Source: Candidatus Hydrogenedentota bacterium (GTDB lineage: Bacteria; Hydrogenedentota; Hydrogenedentia; Hydrogenedentales; CAITNO01). Taken from it: a DNA stretch of 33,692 nucleotides. The DNA lies in assembly GCA_012523015.1 (NCBI GenBank), contig JAAYJI010000140.1, forward strand, positions 1 through 33,692, in the 5' to 3' direction. Shown one piece after another: positions 33,656 to 33,692 of the stretch. Made by a program: the position numbers and the translations under genes. Numbering within the stretch: position 1 is the first letter of the stretch; the number at the start of each line of letters is the position of its first letter. A model generated the notes under the pieces. That model did no database searches. It had not been told where the DNA came from and saw only the letters and a list, made by a program, of their open reading frames with translations.

Positions 33656-33692
33656 TACGATTTCCTACTCCGCTGCCTCTTCTTCAGCCGCA

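Noticed and set aside
1-33692. CRISPR arrays, tRNA/rRNA genes, insertion sequences, phage or defence genes
   Set aside because: No repeat-spacer pattern, no tRNA TPsiC-type motif in a cloverleaf context, and no transposase, integrase or known defence motif was seen by eye; a covariance-model search was not possible.

Overview
The window looks like a chromosomal segment of an uncultured bacterium with a double membrane. Signs of the double membrane are a LolD/LolC-E type lipoprotein-export pair, a lipoprotein lytic transglycosylase and several signal peptides. The mix of two Tat-exported Gfo/Idh/MocA oxidoreductases, a DUF1080 protein, a heparinase-like domain, FG-GAP and HEAT-repeat secreted proteins, an SSS symporter and two large prepilin-like proteins with an almost invariant N-terminus is typical of the PVC/Hydrogenedentota group of polysaccharide degraders. 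I infer Candidatus Hydrogenedentota as most likely from gene content only; no rRNA or tRNA was found.

Layout. 1-942: C-terminal part of a heparinase II/III-like protein. 1080-2597: membrane-anchored PHP-domain hydrolase. 2810-3466: membrane-anchored tyrosine/dual-specificity phosphatase whose natural start position is occupied by ATA. 3843-6987: tight four-gene operon of ECF sigma factor, single-span membrane protein (putative anti-sigma), small exported protein and an exported GH5 endoglycoceramidase-like enzyme. 7002-11544 (minus strand): SpoU/TrmH methyltransferase, exported helical repeat protein, zinc-ribbon/TPR membrane protein, a 57-residue membrane zinc-ribbon microprotein and a three-span membrane protein. 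11717-13066: membrane-anchored peptidase C45/acyltransferase. 13068-15634: strong promoter-like region, small overlapping leader ORF and an MltD-like transglycosylase with five LysM repeats. 15908-22325: probable carbohydrate operon (oxidoreductase, HEAT protein, seven-bladed propeller, sodium/solute symporter). 22393-27014: two inverted prepilin paralogues flanking a LolD/LolE pair. 27126-29730 (minus): seven-repeat GLUG protein and a second Tat oxidoreductase. 30335-32596: DUF1080 protein, ALG5-like glycosyltransferase and DUF488 protein. 32633-33655 (minus): SurA-N-like/thioredoxin fusion interrupted upstream by an in-frame amber codon.

The common theme is extracytoplasmic carbohydrate handling and envelope maintenance, with sigma-factor control of a hydrolase. 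No mobile element, CRISPR array, phage or defence system was seen. The least-described items are the zinc-ribbon/TPR cassette with its microprotein, the sigma/anti-sigma/GH5 operon, and the two genes whose expected ATG start is replaced by another AUN codon.
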